NCBI GenBank assembly: GCA_019347995.1
Contig: JAHWKH010000119.1
Span: 1-7,294 of the forward strand
DNA: 7,294 nucleotides
Direction of reading: 5' to 3'
Origin: Gemmatimonadota bacterium
Lineage (GTDB): Bacteria; Gemmatimonadota; Gemmatimonadetes; Longimicrobiales; UBA6960
This document shows positions 5,799-7,294 of this stretch, piece by piece. Below the pieces are notes generated by a model. That model was given only the letters and a program-made list of their open reading frames with translations, was not told the DNA's origin and did not search any database. Positions within the stretch are counted from its first letter, which is position 1. Every line of letters starts with the position of its first letter. Both the position numbers and the translations under genes were made by a program.

Positions 5799-7294
5799 CG
5801 CATACCTCCCTGTCGCGATCCAGGGGGAGCTGGAGCCGCACCCGCACGCGCTCCCCGGCCGGCTCCGTCCCCACGTCCGCCGGAGCCCCGTCGACCCGGA
5901 CCCGCATGGGGCGATCGGACGGAATCTCCGGCTCGAACACCAGCGTGAGGGGAACGCGTCCCCCGATCTGGCGGATGCCGAAGGTATGCCCGTCGTCCCG
6001 CCGTGAATAGCGGAGCGTGACGCGGGCGTCGGCGACCCTCAGGCCGGTCACCCCCAGGCGCGTCCAGTGGGTCGGGAGCCTCGGGGCGAGATGGAGACGG
6101 CCGTAGTACGCGTCGGCCCCGGCGCCGAGCATGCCGAACAGGGTGGCCGCGGGAGCCAGCCCCGCGGCCGCGGCGTCGTCCCAGCGCGGGTGCCCGGCCG
6201 CGGCACGCCACGCCCCGGGGGCGAGCTCGAAGGCGGCCCCCAGGTGGGGCCGGAGGAGCCGGAAGCCCTCCTCGGGCCGGCGGGTGGCGTACGCGGCCCA
6301 CGCCCGCACTCCACGCGCCAGGGACGACGGCGGGTCGTCCGTGGACGGCCTGTAGCCGCCCGCCTCGGATCCCCCGAAGAGCGCGGCCAGGAGGGGGGCG
6401 CCCTGGTCGTCGCCCACCACCGGGAGCCTCAGCCCGCCGGAGGTGGGCCGCCGGGCCGCATCCAGGGTCTCCCGCCGGGCCCGGAGCGGCTCCTCCCAGG
6501 CCGGGCTCCCCAGGGACTGCGCCGCCTCGAGCCACGCGTCCAGCGCACAGCGCCACACCACCCGCTCCGCGGCCGTCAGCGCGGATGGATCGAGGCCGGC
6601 CGCCGCCTGCACCACCTCCACCCTCAGGGCCTGCAGGCGCTCCGGCTCCCCGGTCCACGCCACGATCCTGCCCATCAGGAGGGCGTGCAGAGGAGAGTCG
6701 AGGGACGGCCGCACCGCCCGCAGGGCCGAAGCGACGTCGCCGGCCGCCAGCGCGCCGAAGCCACACCAGGCGGCGTCGCTGGCGGCGTCGAAGGGAAAGG
6801 CGGCCCCCGCGGAGACTCCGCCGGCTTCCGCAACGCCTCCCCCGCCGCTCCCCCGACGGAAGCCTGACGGACCCAGGGCTCCCGCGATGCGGGCCGAGGC
6901 CCACGGCAGCGCGTCGTCGAGGTCCCGGACGCCGGTGTCCAGGACCAGCCGTTGGCTCCGCAGCTCGGCGCTGGCCCGCTCGGCGTGGGCCTCGGCGGCC
7001 GGTGCGGCGGAGAGGATGGCGAGCGCCGCCGCCGCCTCGGCGGGGTTGCGCCCCGCCACCGCCACCAGCGTCACGAGCAGCAGCAGGGGATACAGCCACG
7101 AAGGCGGCGGGTAGCCCCGGTCCGCCAGCAGCAGTGCCCAGGCGGGCGGCTCGACTCCCCGGGGGTAGGCCCCCATGAAGAGCGTCATGTGCTTGAAGAC
7201 GCCCCAGAAACTGACGAAGGTCAGCGGCAGCACCTTCCGCTGGAGCAGCTCCAGGTGGCTGTAGCCAAAAAACTGCGCCATGCGTTCAGCCGTC
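5752..7294 (-). CDS. Uncharacterised membrane-anchored protein with glycosidase-like C-terminal beta domain (5' end uncertain, probably partial)
   Basis: An ATG at 7281 gives 509 residues, but the frame stays open to the window edge and no Shine-Dalgarno sequence precedes that ATG, so the true start may lie outside. Numbering is from that Met. Hydrophobic segments at about 17-39 and 62-78 suggest the end of a membrane domain or a membrane anchor, followed by an Ala-rich stretch (79-100). Residues 120-390 are Trp/Ala-rich and helical, with FPFDAASDAAWCGFGALAAGD as its most distinctive part, reminiscent of an alpha/alpha-barrel. Residues 390-497 look like the small beta domain closing several sugar-processing enzymes: YYGRLHLAPRLPTHWTRLGV, then LRYSRRDDGHTFGIRQ, then PLTLVFEPEIP and VDGAPADVGTEP. 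I could not identify catalytic acids, and a carbohydrate role is an inference from the C-terminus. It overlaps the NhaC-like gene by 47 bases and is probably co-transcribed with it. Confidence 0.75.
   Translation of the reverse strand, partial: TAERMAQFFGYSHLELLQRKVLPLTFVSFWGVFKHMTLFMGAYPRGVEPPAWALLLADRGYPPPSWLYPLLLLVTLVAVAGRNPAEAAAALAILSAAPAAEAHAERASAELRSQRLVLDTGVRDLDDALPWASARIAGALGPSGFRRGSGGGGVAEAGGVSAGAAFPFDAASDAAWCGFGALAAGDVASALRAVRPSLDSPLHALLMGRIVAWTGEPERLQALRVEVVQAAAGLDPSALTAAERVVWRCALDAWLEAAQSLGSPAWEEPLRARRETLDAARRPTSGGLRLPVVGDDQGAPLLAALFGGSEAGGYRPSTDDPPSSLARGVRAWAAYATRRPEEGFRLLRPHLGAAFELAPGAWRAAAGHPRWDDAAAAGLAPAATLFGMLGAGADAYYGRLHLAPRLPTHWTRLGVTGLRVADARVTLRYSRRDDGHTFGIRQIGGRVPLTLVFEPEIPSDRPMRVRVDGAPADVGTEPAGERVRVRLQLPLDRDREVCVEPDDAGARNDTARA
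5804..5811 (-). promoter_or_regulatory. Strong Shine-Dalgarno sequence for the NhaC-like gene, deciding a TTG start
   Basis: AGGGAGGT lies five bases before TTG 5798 inside the coding sequence of the upstream gene. A decoy ATG at 5803 lies between them, but in its frame it reads Met-Arg-stop. The near-perfect anti-16S match at ideal distance makes TTG the likely start of the transporter. Confidence 0.6.

Noticed and set aside
5160..5948. A plus-strand open frame of 262 codons opposite the transporter and the gene upstream of it
   Set aside because: It spans the overlap of two genes on the other strand, is Gly/Arg/Asp-rich low-complexity sequence and shows no motif.
6067..6867. A plus-strand open frame of 266 codons opposite the glycosidase-like gene
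   Set aside because: Its Gly/Arg/Pro/Gln-rich composition without domains is that of an antisense shadow.
1..7294. tRNA, rRNA, CRISPR array, insertion sequence or attachment site
   Set aside because: I saw no spaced direct repeats, no terminal inverted repeats with a transposase, and no tRNA-like cloverleaf. Nearly all the DNA is accounted for by the listed genes.

Overview
This is a 7.3 kb window of very GC-rich bacterial DNA. It carries six coding regions packed with almost no spare DNA; both outer ones run into the window edges. Base composition, heavy use of G/C third positions, a consensus -10 box directly abutting a start codon, a triple-PAS hybrid kinase and the particular NhaC subfamily fit a high-GC free-living environmental bacterium. 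Gemmatimonadota or a similar phylum is my guess, held at low confidence. There is no sign of phage, transposon, plasmid, CRISPR, tRNA or rRNA.

Left edge (1-336): the 3' end of a plus-strand gene. Its first part reads like a calcineurin-type metallophosphoesterase and its last ~38 residues like the C-terminus of a zinc-type alcohol dehydrogenase (MDR family), joined in frame around bases 190-210. It converges on the next gene across 18 bases that hold a perfect 14-base GC palindrome.

Regulatory operon on the minus strand (337-3337): a DtxR/MntR-family metal-dependent repressor with a manganese-type ligand set is followed after 13 bases by a soluble hybrid histidine kinase (PAS-PAS-PAS-HisKA-HATPase-receiver).

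Centre (3338-4124): an 80-base divergent promoter region contains a CCGCGG-C-CCGCGG dyad and a perfect TATAAT. That box is placed so that apaG (plus strand) would be made as a leaderless mRNA. apaG is followed by an unrecognised 62-residue charged helical protein. A short hairpin separates that gene from the convergent transporter.

Right part on the minus strand (4125-7294): a protein of at least 509 residues with two N-terminal hydrophobic segments, a helical middle and a glycosidase-like C-terminal beta domain. It overlaps by 47 bases an NhaC-family antiporter-like carrier that starts with TTG behind a strong Shine-Dalgarno sequence. The carrier has Gly-Gly where relatives in the family have a conserved Asp-Asp.

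A loose theme is ion and metal handling: MntR-like repressor, ApaG (CorD, linked to Co2+/Mg2+ phenotypes in Salmonella) and NhaC-type transporter. The genes lie in several separate transcription units, so a shared pathway is only an inference. I see no clear new defence or mobile system. The most unusual points are the in-frame chimera at the left edge, the NhaC variant and the uncharacterised membrane/glycosidase-like protein coupled to it.
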